This document shows positions 9,101 to 15,412 of a stretch of 28,463 nt of DNA, piece after piece (the first letter of the stretch is position 1; each line of letters opens with the position of its first letter). The stretch is from AM-2324 sp964225135 (GTDB lineage: Bacteria > Bacteroidota > Bacteroidia > Chitinophagales > Saprospiraceae): contig CAXQNQ010000131.1 of NCBI GenBank assembly GCA_964225135.1, positions 1 to 28,463 of the forward strand. The letters are read 5' to 3'. Made by a program: the position numbers and the translations under genes. Below the pieces are notes generated by a model. That model saw only the letters and a list, made by a program, of their open reading frames with translations, was not told the origin of the DNA and ran no database searches.

Positions 9101-10558
9101 TACAGCCAGGATTTGATCTGGACGAACATTCACATTTACAGAAATAAAACCTAATTCTGGATGAAATGAATATTCATTTGGATTCAGCTTCCTAGCTAAG
9201 ACCTTTTCAAAATCTTTAGTCTGCTCAAAATTAAGTGGTGGAGCACTCATATTAGCTAGTGCAAACTCTACCAATCTAGTATTTGGATTACTAGTAATGA
9301 TGTCATAAATAGGGTTTGCATTATTATCTGGGAGTCCATGTTGACCTGTGATATCGGTATAAATAGGAGCAAGAGGCGGTTGAATGAATGGATTTTGAGA
9401 TGCTGATTGGGTCATATTGTACCTAGATGGTTCCCCCAGGTCAGCTATAGCAACAATCTCTTTAATAGTTTGGCTACTCTGTGTGAGGTTACTAGAATTC
9501 GTGATCCAAATTTCTACCCGCTGTAACCTGAACAAGGTTTGAATCTGAGGTAAATTCTTGAGATTCTCTTCATATACATCTCTGTTATAATGAGATAAGA
9601 AAAAATGTCTATTCTCATCATATTCATCTGCATATACTTGGAAGTCTTGGAATTGTGCACCACCCTCAATGGTTATTGACTTCTTCTCTGTTCGGTCTAA
9701 AGAAGCTAAAGCAGTCAATCTTAAATTACCGAATTGTAACTCTGTCTTTAATCCCATTAAATCCTCCGAACCTCTTATCAAAGTTCCATTCAATGGTAGA
9801 CTAACTGTTCCTGCTTCTATTTTCTTGATGATCTCGTCTTCGCTAAAATTATCCGTATTATAATTGATTTTCATTGGATTATCCTGATCAAAAGTAGCCT
9901 GCGGATTATAATTAAAAGAGAGGTCTAACTTATCTCCAATTTTAGCTTGAACATCCATTTGGATATTCATATCAAAAAGCATATTCGTGTAACGCTGTTG
10001 CGTAACAGGAATATTGGGGTTTTCATTGTTGGAGTGTCGCACCCCTAATTGTAAATCAATAGATCCTTGAGGTTCAATTACTACATCTGTTCCCCCAAAT
10101 AGTCGATCAATCAGACTTTGCTCCACTGGTATCCTAGACATTGGATCCCTACTGTTCAAAGCTTCTTCATCTCCATTTTGTAAGTCAAACAGATAGTCGT
10201 AATAACTTTCCTCTTGTTTTTGAGCTACATAATCTAAATACTCGCTGAAGGTTAAATATGTAGGTGGTCTATAATAATTGTCACCGATTTTTTCGGTTAC
10301 GATATATAAGTTAGAAGTTGGATCGTATTCTATAGTTTTTTCTACATCTTTTGGGTCTGCTAAATCGAAAGGATTAGATGAAGGGTTGTTGATAAAGTCC
10401 TCATACCGTTCCTCTACAGGAAAAGTATCTACAACAGTATTCTCTATTGAAAGATCTGCGTATGGGTTTTCAGGCTTCTTATTATTTGCAGTTAACTCAA
10501 CCAGGGCAATAAAAAAAGAACCAATCAGTACCAGGTATAAAAGTTTAAACTTTTTCAT
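3164..10558 (-). CDS. sprA: Cell surface protein SprA, outer-membrane translocon of type IX secretion
   Basis: A 2464-residue outer-membrane protein. In studied gliding Bacteroidota, SprA forms the very large single-chain beta-barrel through which type IX substrates cross the outer membrane, and it is also needed for gliding. Support here: giant size within the family range, an N-terminal signal (Lys-Lys then a hydrophobic stretch to about residue 22), typical SprA segments such as GSIDLQLGVRHSNNENP and LTFSEYLDYVAQKQ, alternating strand-like sequence, and an aromatic/glycine-rich C-terminus. Two low-complexity linkers stand out: a Ser/Arg/Thr then Lys/Glu-rich stretch at about residues 1922-1963, and a Gly/Arg/Ser-rich stretch at about 2346-2378. 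They probably are turns or loops. The gene follows ruvA on the same strand with a 249-base gap, an order seen in other Bacteroidota. The antisense open frames inside it are shadows. Confidence 0.95.
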   Translation of the reverse strand: MKKFKLLYLVLIGSFFIALVELTANNKKPENPYADLSIENTVVDTFPVEERYEDFINNPSSNPFDLADPKDVEKTIEYDPTSNLYIVTEKIGDNYYRPPTYLTFSEYLDYVAQKQEESYYDYLFDLQNGDEEALNSRDPMSRIPVEQSLIDRLFGGTDVVIEPQGSIDLQLGVRHSNNENPNIPVTQQRYTNMLFDMNIQMDVQAKIGDKLDLSFNYNPQATFDQDNPMKINYNTDNFSEDEIIKKIEAGTVSLPLNGTLIRGSEDLMGLKTELQFGNLRLTALASLDRTEKKSITIEGGAQFQDFQVYADEYDENRHFFLSHYNRDVYEENLKNLPQIQTLFRLQRVEIWITNSSNLTQSSQTIKEIVAIADLGEPSRYNMTQSASQNPFIQPPLAPIYTDITGQHGLPDNNANPIYDIITSNPNTRLVEFALANMSAPPLNFEQTKDFEKVLARKLNPNEYSFHPELGFISVNVNVRPDQILAVSYQYSYKDKIYQVGQFSEDNPSTAGNPQDQTVLFTKLLKSTTQSVKDPAWDLMMKNVYNIGAYQANRDEFEFDIFYQDPGRGEKRHLPGSSLEGKPLLNVFNLDQLNTQGDPRSDGIFDFVEGITIQSRTGRVIFPVLEPFGKFLAEELGNTADSAAFVFQQLYDQPKVIAQQAANLNRFFMKGRYKSSISSEISLGAFNVKKESVKVRVGSIILDESEYEIDGTTGRLRILNEARLLSGAPITIDFENTSLFSINNKTMVGLRADYKMSDNLSIGGTYLHLFERPFTPKVNLGNDPINNKIYGADVNYSTESPFLTRLVDGIPLISTKEASSINFAAEAAYLKPGHARGINENSGAEKGGVVYIDEFESAISFTQLGRGSANRWAMSSVPRGMERNGFPFLPEGELINDRLSGVNRALLSWYQIDPASRSSNTTNPFEAQITQQEVFKNATNANVFEGANFQTFDILYDPRTRGPYNFDEPSGTQYSTGLTGVALRDPETRWAGMMRPFNQSDFITANYEFLDFWVMSPFISDDGSGTPSPLASDREGDIYIHLGSVSEDILRDSRKAFEDGLPVDDPNNPNPVNPDDILVQTQWGKIPIRPQIDRSFDNATIAQQDLGLDGMVNAKEFELYENFVDKFSGADRTIVEADPSNDDFLHWDSYPDGTPAPDRYARFRFPQGNNQRPNDGNNNYARSATNIPDMEDIDGDFTMNESEAYFSYRLPIKHDGAGGIDMNNDYVIDKVEGFDGRTWYRIKVPIDPTNGQGELSGSVNDNFSVVGEPNLRSIRYMRMVFTGFKDKTIFRFARMNLVRSQWRKYKVESVLPGINPGSEELNTSFDVTNVNYDENSQKLPFGYVIPPGIARERTLGATNQQAFEVEQSLAMNVCDLKAGHQVSIFKNAIFDLRFYEGLKMFVHAEAKPQDPSLQDGDMSLFIRFGSDFTHNYYEYEKPLTLSDENSGLTSIDEGYGREVWRIENDLKIDFELLKQVKLERNAQGGSATISIPYPFDGFEDLVNGGFIRVKGNPNLGDVKSIQIGLRNNDTDKESHCAEVWINELRAYGLKEQGGAAALARLDMQLADFGAVSLAGSYSSIGFGGLNESLTERQLSQMTDMNVSTSLELGKFFPKDWGINIPFMAQYSKAVETPKYDPFDRDVTLDERIDNLEPGETESEVLDVAKNITTISAITFTDVKKERGTGSDTPLPWDIENFAISYGKTKINQSNFIIKENSVTSHNGSLDYAYSNPGVFVKPLKWLPKNKYLKLFSEFNFNPVPNTFSFSTMMDREFAVTEYRFEDIDPEYKTFFNKHWLWNRNYNLNWSLSKSLKFNYFATNMAVIDEPEGYIKNNPAKIEVIKDNLRTMGRNKNFNQSLNVNYTLPFKHVPFLDWITTDISYSATYAWSAASLNVLDLGNVIQNTQTRSVSGKLNMVSLYNKSDLLKKVNSKSRTRPSTSRTRSDRSTPPTNDDKEEKKKNNAEVSKGLKLVLRPFMMLRNVNFEYGENFGTIIPGYMPQSEYFGMSETFDSPGWGFVAGLQPNINQEDYYTEKDYLYTNWRWISENQLLNQQVQQNYGQEYSASIDIEPYNDFKIDIDLNRSYSLFHTEDFRRNNILIDLENAIQEDYEHLNARDIGSITLSYITINTMNRDLVSLFKEFEDNRVIVSQRLYGSAGLHDDDQQAAAGYAEGYGRVQQAVLVPTFLSTYTGDDINTIPLDRFDPTKNLVDLFPLPNWTLRYNGLSKLKPFSDLFSRFSISHGYKSTITVNQFESDFYFNADQPLTKKETTLDYYTQFEVPDIVISEAFSPLLGVNIETKTGLSTKVEYKKARNIQMNFLDGALNETRREDFTFGFGYRISNFKMPFLKDNNRTKKTDDKPASAGGGRNRGGRGGSSSGLNEPGDLNISLDMSIAEDETYRLVLDQEVVEPTRGARRVSLSPKIEYQYSDALNFRLFFDYTRNEPKVGSFPSTDARGGIGIIFSLVGN
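6079..6100. repeat. 11-bp tandem duplication inside sprA
   Basis: ATGGATATGGT occurs twice head to tail. The unit is not a multiple of three, so gain or loss of one copy would shift the sprA frame; the present two copies keep it open. With only two copies it may be simple coincidence of codon use. Confidence 0.5.
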
Positions 10559-10807
10559 ATTAAAACTATAGAAATAGACTCCTCTCGTATATCATTCAGC
10601 GTGCAAAATTGGATTATTAATCCAAGTATTCCAATTATTAATGCCAAACAATTTGCTTTATTACTCTTTAGTCTACTCTTAACGAATAAAAAAAGTCAAG
10701 TAAATTACATTTAGATTCTATATCAAAAACATGAATATATCATTATACGCTATTATAAATTGTAGTATTAAATATATTTCACTCATTAATGCTGTAATAT
10801 ATATTCT

Positions 10808-11401
10808 TTATGACAATATTTTTAAAGCAAAACGTATAATGCCCTCAGCATCAGTAGTATCTGGCTGATCATTTAAAACTTTATTCACTGCTTTCTGAAC
10901 CGCAATTCGATTAAATCCTAATGCAATCAATGCGGAGATAGCTTCCTGACGTGCTGGATTTCCGACAGGGCTAGAAGTGCTAACAAGTACATCCCCAAAT
11001 TGCTTTTTGACCTTATCTTTCAAATCCAAAATAATGCGCTTAGCAGTTTTAGGTCCGATGCCTTTTACTCGATTAAAAGCAGCCGTGTCCTCCGAAAGAA
11101 TAGCTTGCTGAACCTCATCTGGACGCATACCAGAAAAAATCTGCAGGGCAGTACTAGGTCCAATGCCCGATACTGAAATCAACAAAGTAAACATTTGCCG
11201 TTCCACATCTTCATAAAACCCATAAAGTGTATGGCTATCTTCTTTGATATGTAAATAAGTAAGAATTTTTACCTTTTCGAGTGGTTCCACCTTAGCATAG
11301 GTAAACATAGAAATGTTTACTTCGTATCCTATGCCTGCAGCTTCAACCACAATATAGTGTGGAGTTTTGTAGGTAATTGGACCCGTTAAATATCTAATCA
11401 T
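10808..11401 (-). CDS. ruvA: Holliday junction branch migration protein RuvA
   Basis: RuvA, 197 residues, binds four-way DNA junctions as a tetramer and loads the RuvB motor during recombination repair. Visible domains: an N-terminal OB fold (about 1-63, beginning MIRYLTGPI and ending in HIKEDSHTLYGF), the domain with two helix-hairpin-helix motifs (SVSGIGPSTAL at about 77-87 and VKGIGPKTAKRI at about 112-123), and a C-terminal three-helix RuvB-contacting domain (about 150-197, RQEAISALIALGF). Length is normal. It starts with ATG at 11401, is divergent from purD across 139 bases, and is followed by sprA. RuvC is encoded 13 kb to the right; RuvB is not in the window. Confidence 0.96.
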   Translation of the reverse strand: MIRYLTGPITYKTPHYIVVEAAGIGYEVNISMFTYAKVEPLEKVKILTYLHIKEDSHTLYGFYEDVERQMFTLLISVSGIGPSTALQIFSGMRPDEVQQAILSEDTAAFNRVKGIGPKTAKRIILDLKDKVKKQFGDVLVSTSSPVGNPARQEAISALIALGFNRIAVQKAVNKVLNDQPDTTDAEGIIRFALKILS

Positions 11402-11519
11402 TTGATTGTTATTTGCTTTTAAAGAGCAGGAATGCTACTTGAATGTCAACCTAATATCCTAATTCCTACAATTCCAACAAAACTATTGCCACAATTATTC
11501 TTCTTATGGGAAGTGCTTT

Positions 11520-11527
11520 TATCTTTG
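11520..11527 (+). promoter_or_regulatory. Candidate Bacteroidota -7 promoter element for purD
   Basis: TATCTTTG fits the Bacteroidota -7 consensus TAnnTTTG exactly and lies 13 bases before the purD ATG. I could not find a well-spaced -33 TTTG element, so this is a half-supported promoter; it would give a very short leader. Confidence 0.4.
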
Positions 11528-11540
11528 TAAACAAAAACAC

Positions 11541-12809
11541 ATGAATATTCTTTTGCTTGGTAGTGGTGGTAGGGAACATACCCTAGCTTGGAAAATGGCT
11601 CAAAGTCCAAACTGTAAGCACTTATATATTGCCCCAGGTAATGCAGGGACGGATCAGGTAGGTATAAATGTTGACCTTAATGTGCTAGATTTTGAAGGAA
11701 TAGCACAGTTTATTACCGACAAGCAAATTAATACTTTAGTTGTTGGTCCTGAAGCCCCTTTGGTAGAAGGTATTTATGATTTTTTGACGGCGAAAGAGAC
11801 TTTTAAAGATTTACTCATCATTGGACCAAATGCAGAAGCCTCACAATTGGAGGGTTCTAAAGCCTTTTCCAAAGTATTCATGGAAAAATATAATATCCCA
11901 ACTGCTGCATATCGGGAATTTACCGCTGCAAATCTAGCAGAAGGACAAGTCTACATTGATACCTTAACACCACCTATCGTCTTAAAAGCAGACGGTCTAG
12001 CTGCAGGGAAAGGAGTTTTAATTTTAAATGATCCAGCAGAAGCAAAAACTGAATTAGCACAAATGTTGGATGGCAAGTTTGGGACTGCCAGCGAGAAAGT
12101 AGTTATTGAAGACTTTCTAGATGGAATAGAATTTTCTGTTTTTGCGTTAGTCAATGGTGCAGATTACGTAGTCCTGCCAGAGGCCAAAGACTACAAGCGT
12201 ATAGGCGAAGGTGATACAGGTCTCAATACAGGAGGCATGGGGGCTATTTCACCTGTACCTTTTGTTGATAAAGCACTAATGCAAAAAGTATCAGCTGAGA
12301 TTATTGAGCCCACTATACAAGGGCTTCAAAAAGATGGGATTCATTACACCGGATTTATTTTCTTTGGATTGATAAAAGTAGGGGACCAACCCATGGTTAT
12401 TGAATACAACTGTAGAATGGGCGATCCTGAAACAGAAGTAGTGATTCCGAGACTAAAAAATGACCTCATCGATCTTTTTTCAGCTTTTAAAAATGGTACT
12501 CTAAGCAAGCAGAAAATTGAATTTGACTCTAGAACAGCTTCAACCGTAATGTTGGTATCGGGAGGTTATCCTGATGCATATGAAAAAGGGAAATTGATGT
12601 CAGGCTTAGATTTAAAAACAGAAAGTATATTATTCCATGCCGGAACAAAAGCTCAAGGAGCTGAAGTTCTTACCAATGGGGGGCGGGTTCTAGCAATAAC
12701 CTCCTTTGGTGCAGATATTTCTGCTGCTGTCAATCAATCTATGGATGTGGCGAACGAAATAAATTTTGAGGGCAAATACTTCAGAAGAGATATTGGTTTT
12801 GACCTATAA
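11541..12809 (+). CDS. purD: Phosphoribosylamine--glycine ligase (GARS)
   Basis: PurD, 422 residues, joins glycine to 5-phosphoribosylamine using ATP, the second step of de novo purine synthesis. It shows the full ATP-grasp layout: N-terminal domain MNILLLGSGGREHTLAWK (1-18), GPEAPLVEG at about residues 74-82, the GSKAFSKVFM segment, the ATP-contacting VLKADGLAAGKGV, the glycine-rich NTGGMGAISPVP, and the metal-binding EYNCRMGDPETE. No residue that I would expect is missing and the length is normal. The ATG follows a TAnnTTTG-type element. The next gene, murF, starts 10 bases after the purD stop, so the two are probably cotranscribed, although the pathways are unrelated. Confidence 0.97.
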   Translation: MNILLLGSGGREHTLAWKMAQSPNCKHLYIAPGNAGTDQVGINVDLNVLDFEGIAQFITDKQINTLVVGPEAPLVEGIYDFLTAKETFKDLLIIGPNAEASQLEGSKAFSKVFMEKYNIPTAAYREFTAANLAEGQVYIDTLTPPIVLKADGLAAGKGVLILNDPAEAKTELAQMLDGKFGTASEKVVIEDFLDGIEFSVFALVNGADYVVLPEAKDYKRIGEGDTGLNTGGMGAISPVPFVDKALMQKVSAEIIEPTIQGLQKDGIHYTGFIFFGLIKVGDQPMVIEYNCRMGDPETEVVIPRLKNDLIDLFSAFKNGTLSKQKIEFDSRTASTVMLVSGGYPDAYEKGKLMSGLDLKTESILFHAGTKAQGAEVLTNGGRVLAITSFGADISAAVNQSMDVANEINFEGKYFRRDIGFDL

Positions 12810-12819
12810 TTTTTAACAC

Positions 12820-13677
12820 TTGGATTATTCCATTAAGGACATAGTAAAACTTACGGGAGGTACCTTAAGTACAAATCCACCTGAGGAGGTTCAAATTCGT
12901 AATATAGCCTGGGATAGCAGGCAATTGATCGGATCTGAGGACACCCTATTTATAGCGATTAAAGGGGAGAATCATGATGGACACGAATTTGTATCTACTG
13001 TTCATGATCAAGGTATTCAGACCTTTTTAGTTCAAGAAGAATGGTATCAGCAGCAGACGAATCCTAAGGGAATTTTCATCATCGTTGAAAATAGTTTAGA
13101 GGCCCTCCATCAATTGGCGAAAGCCCATCGCGAAAGTTTTCAAATACCTATAATTGGCATAACTGGAAGTAATGGTAAAACCACTTTAAAAGAGTGGTTG
13201 AGTATACTGTTAAGGCCTCACTTTAATCTTTGCAAAAACCCCAAGAGTTATAATTCTAAGCTTGGACTTCCGCTTTCCATTCTTCAACTTAACCAGACGC
13301 ATGACTTAGGTATTTTTGAAACGGGGATTTCCCAAGTTGGAGAAATGAGTATCCTTTGCGATATACTCCAGCCTAGCCACGCTATATTAACCAATATAGG
13401 TGCAGCTCATGATGAAGGTTTTTCATCTAGATCAGAAAAGTTAGCTGAAAAACTATTACTCCTTGAAAAAGCTGATCGCATCTTTATCTACCAAAAAAAT
13501 CAAGACACCTTTTCCAAAATAAAAAAGTCCTGTCCGGAGGCAAAAGCTATTGAATTGGGTCAAAAGGATACTAATTTTCTCCAACTGCTTCAGGTAGACA
13601 TACAGGAAACAGTTACTTCCATTCACCTAAAAAAAGGAGTAGACCAATTAACATTACTTCTTCCTTTCACTAATTAA
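12820..13677 (+). CDS. murF: MurF, N-terminal and most of ATPase domain (frame ended by internal TAA)
   Basis: The first part of UDP-MurNAc-tripeptide--D-Ala-D-Ala ligase, which adds D-Ala-D-Ala to the peptidoglycan precursor in the cytosol. It runs 285 residues: the UDP-substrate domain (about 1-105), the P-loop GITGSNGKTT at about 113-122, the ATPase core with GIFETGISQVGEM, and ILTNIGAAHDEGF. It then stops after LLPFTN. Whole MurF is about 430-450 residues, so the end of the central domain and the C-terminal domain are missing. They resume in the same reading frame right after the TAA at 13675-13677 (AAISNGLQAIL, then VPMRLE). The start is TTG at 12820; an in-frame TAA at 12814-12816 excludes any earlier start. 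Either this is a real nonsense mutation, a readthrough or split gene, or a base error. Gene identity is sure; whether it is functional is open. Confidence 0.9.
   Translation: MDYSIKDIVKLTGGTLSTNPPEEVQIRNIAWDSRQLIGSEDTLFIAIKGENHDGHEFVSTVHDQGIQTFLVQEEWYQQQTNPKGIFIIVENSLEALHQLAKAHRESFQIPIIGITGSNGKTTLKEWLSILLRPHFNLCKNPKSYNSKLGLPLSILQLNQTHDLGIFETGISQVGEMSILCDILQPSHAILTNIGAAHDEGFSSRSEKLAEKLLLLEKADRIFIYQKNQDTFSKIKKSCPEAKAIELGQKDTNFLQLLQVDIQETVTSIHLKKGVDQLTLLLPFTN
13675..13677 (+). other. In-frame TAA interrupting the murF-alr fusion
   Basis: The frames before (12820) and after (13708) are the same frame, 888 bases apart, with only this stop between them. Recognisable MurF sequence continues directly on both sides (PFTN, stop, AAISNGLQ), so one sense codon seems to have become TAA; AAA, GAA or CAA are one base away. 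No frameshift or gap is evident around it. Confidence 0.9.
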
Positions 13678-13707
13678 GCAGCTATTTCTAATGGTTTACA
13701 AGCCATT

Positions 13708-15318
13708 TTGATCTATTGTTATTTCAGAAAAGACATCCCCACTGTACAACTTCAAGGAGAACTTCAGCAAGGGCTACACCAAATCAAGAGTGTCCCCATG
13801 CGCTTGGAAATTATTGATGGGGTGTATCAATCTAGCATCATAAATGATACCTACAATAATGATCCAGATGCCTTAGCTGTAGCCTTGCAGCACCTAGTAA
13901 GGCATCAATCAACAGGTAAAAAAGTATTGATTCTATCCGATCTTATGCAAATCGACTTTAAGGCTATTGATCAAGTCTACTCAGAGCTTGCTAAACTCAT
14001 CATTTTATCAAAAGTAGATCAATTCATAGGGATAGGGTCAGATATACTCAAACTCAAACCACCCTTAGAAAAGGCGTTAATAGACTGCACCTTTTACCCA
14101 ACAAAGGAAGTATTTAAAACACAATTTAATCTCCGAGAACTTGAACGGAGTAGTGTATTGGTTAAAGGTGCTAGAGCTTTTGCATTCGAGGATCTAGTTG
14201 ATTTTTTAGCTGCCAAGAACCATAGAACAACCCTGGAAATCAACCTGAATGCTATTCGACAGAACTTGAATGTATATAAAGCGTCCATCGAATCCAGTAC
14301 TAAATTATTGGTTATGATAAAAGCGGAGGCTTATGGCGGAGGTGATATTGAAATTGCCAAAATGCTGGAACAAGAATACGTAGATTATTTTGGGGTAGCA
14401 TACGTTGACGAAGGGATCAAACTACGTAAGGGAGGCATTCAAACGCCCATACTTGTGCTTAATGTAGCTAATGATGAATTGGAACAGTGTATTCGATATA
14501 ATCTAGAACCAGAAATGCACAGCTTAAGCCAGTTCAACCATTTTAAATCGCTTACGGATCATAGCCTCAAAAAGCATGGATTCCATTTAAAGCTTGAAAC
14601 AGGTATGCATCGTTTGGGCTTTACTGAAGAAACATTAGATGCATTGATCCAATCATATGCCGAAGCTAAAAATCTCGTACTCCAATCAGCCATGTCGCAC
14701 CTAGCTAGTAGTGATCAAGCCAATCATGATGACTTCACGCTGCATCAAATTCAAAGGTTTGAAGCAATGACTAGCTATCTTAATGGACAAATACCACATA
14801 AATTTGATCGACATATTCTAAATACTGCTGGAATAGAACGCTTTAATCAATACCAATTTGAAATGGTTCGATTAGGACTCGGCTTATACGGTGTAAGTGG
14901 AAGTAACACTTTCAAAGAAAAGCTAAACTTAGCTTTTGCTTTTAAGGCAAGAGTGACTGCCATCCATGCAGTCCAAGCTAGTGAAACCATAGGATATAAT
15001 CGACAAGGGAAATTAGAGGAGGATAGCCTGATAGCTACAGTAAGTATAGGTTATGCAGATGGATTTTTAAGAAAAGCCGGGAATGGGCGTTTTTCCTTAA
15101 AAATTAGAGGGAAACAATATCCTGTCGTAGGAAACATTTGTATGGATATGTGTATGCTCAATCTGAATAGGGAGCAACAAGTTCAAGTGAATGATGAGGT
15201 GATTATTTTTGACCAAACATCTGAACTTGAAAAGCTATCGCAAGCGCTAGAAACTATACCCTATGAAGCTCTAACTAATATATCCAGTAGAGTTCGCAGG
15301 AAATATATTCAAGACTAG
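13708..15318 (+). CDS. alr: MurF C-terminal domain fused to alanine racemase (Alr)
   Basis: The second part of the Bacteroidota MurF-Alr fusion, which couples D-alanine supply to its use. Residues 1 to about 165 are the end of MurF: VPMRLE, SIINDTYNNDP (the adenine/substrate-contacting DxYN-like motif), ILSDLMQ, and VLVKGARAFAFEDLV. From about residue 170 a fold-type III PLP enzyme begins (TLEINLNAIRQNL). It has PLP lysine K205 in IKAEAYGGG, MSHLASSD, VRLGLGLYG, catalytic Tyr Y449 in SIGYADGF, and GNICMDMCMLNL. Alr appears complete and intact. The start shown is a TTG at 13708, and I see no convincing ribosome site. The first in-frame ATG is at 13798 and would lose a MurF helix but leave Alr whole. 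In-frame sequence from 13678 is also coding-like, so the natural product may be one chain with the upstream part. Confidence 0.88.
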   Translation: MIYCYFRKDIPTVQLQGELQQGLHQIKSVPMRLEIIDGVYQSSIINDTYNNDPDALAVALQHLVRHQSTGKKVLILSDLMQIDFKAIDQVYSELAKLIILSKVDQFIGIGSDILKLKPPLEKALIDCTFYPTKEVFKTQFNLRELERSSVLVKGARAFAFEDLVDFLAAKNHRTTLEINLNAIRQNLNVYKASIESSTKLLVMIKAEAYGGGDIEIAKMLEQEYVDYFGVAYVDEGIKLRKGGIQTPILVLNVANDELEQCIRYNLEPEMHSLSQFNHFKSLTDHSLKKHGFHLKLETGMHRLGFTEETLDALIQSYAEAKNLVLQSAMSHLASSDQANHDDFTLHQIQRFEAMTSYLNGQIPHKFDRHILNTAGIERFNQYQFEMVRLGLGLYGVSGSNTFKEKLNLAFAFKARVTAIHAVQASETIGYNRQGKLEEDSLIATVSIGYADGFLRKAGNGRFSLKIRGKQYPVVGNICMDMCMLNLNREQQVQVNDEVIIFDQTSELEKLSQALETIPYEALTNISSRVRRKYIQD

Positions 15319-15326
15319 TGCTAGTC
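15313..15326. repeat. Perfect palindrome at the alr stop codon
   Basis: GACTAG-TG-CTAGTC, six-base arms with a two-base spacer, includes the alr TAG stop. There is no following T-run strong enough to call a terminator; it may be a protein-binding site or chance. Confidence 0.35.
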
Positions 15327-15376
15327 AGGCGATTTCCAATTCTTTAATTTAAGCGATTTTGCTAATTTTACGAGTC

Positions 15377-15385
15377 TATTTTTTG
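15377..15385 (+). promoter_or_regulatory. Possible promoter element before the PPIase genes
   Basis: TATTTTTTG resembles the -7 consensus TAnnTTTG with one extra T. A TTTTG at 15357-15361 could serve as the -33 element, although the 15-base spacing is shorter than usual. It lies 27 bases before the chosen ATG at 15413. Confidence 0.25.
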
Positions 15386-15412
15386 AAGCGTATCAAAATA
15401 AATATTACCGAG

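Noticed and set aside
4369..10571. Several open frames of 60-97 codons opposite or offset to sprA
   Set aside because: They follow the codon pattern of sprA in another frame, lack recognisable domains or starts with leader signals, and sprA itself is continuous and clearly coding.
15359..15412. TTG start 18 codons upstream of the double-parvulin PPIase
   Set aside because: It would put a basic stretch before a normal signal peptide that already begins at the ATG at 15413, and it overlaps the likely promoter.
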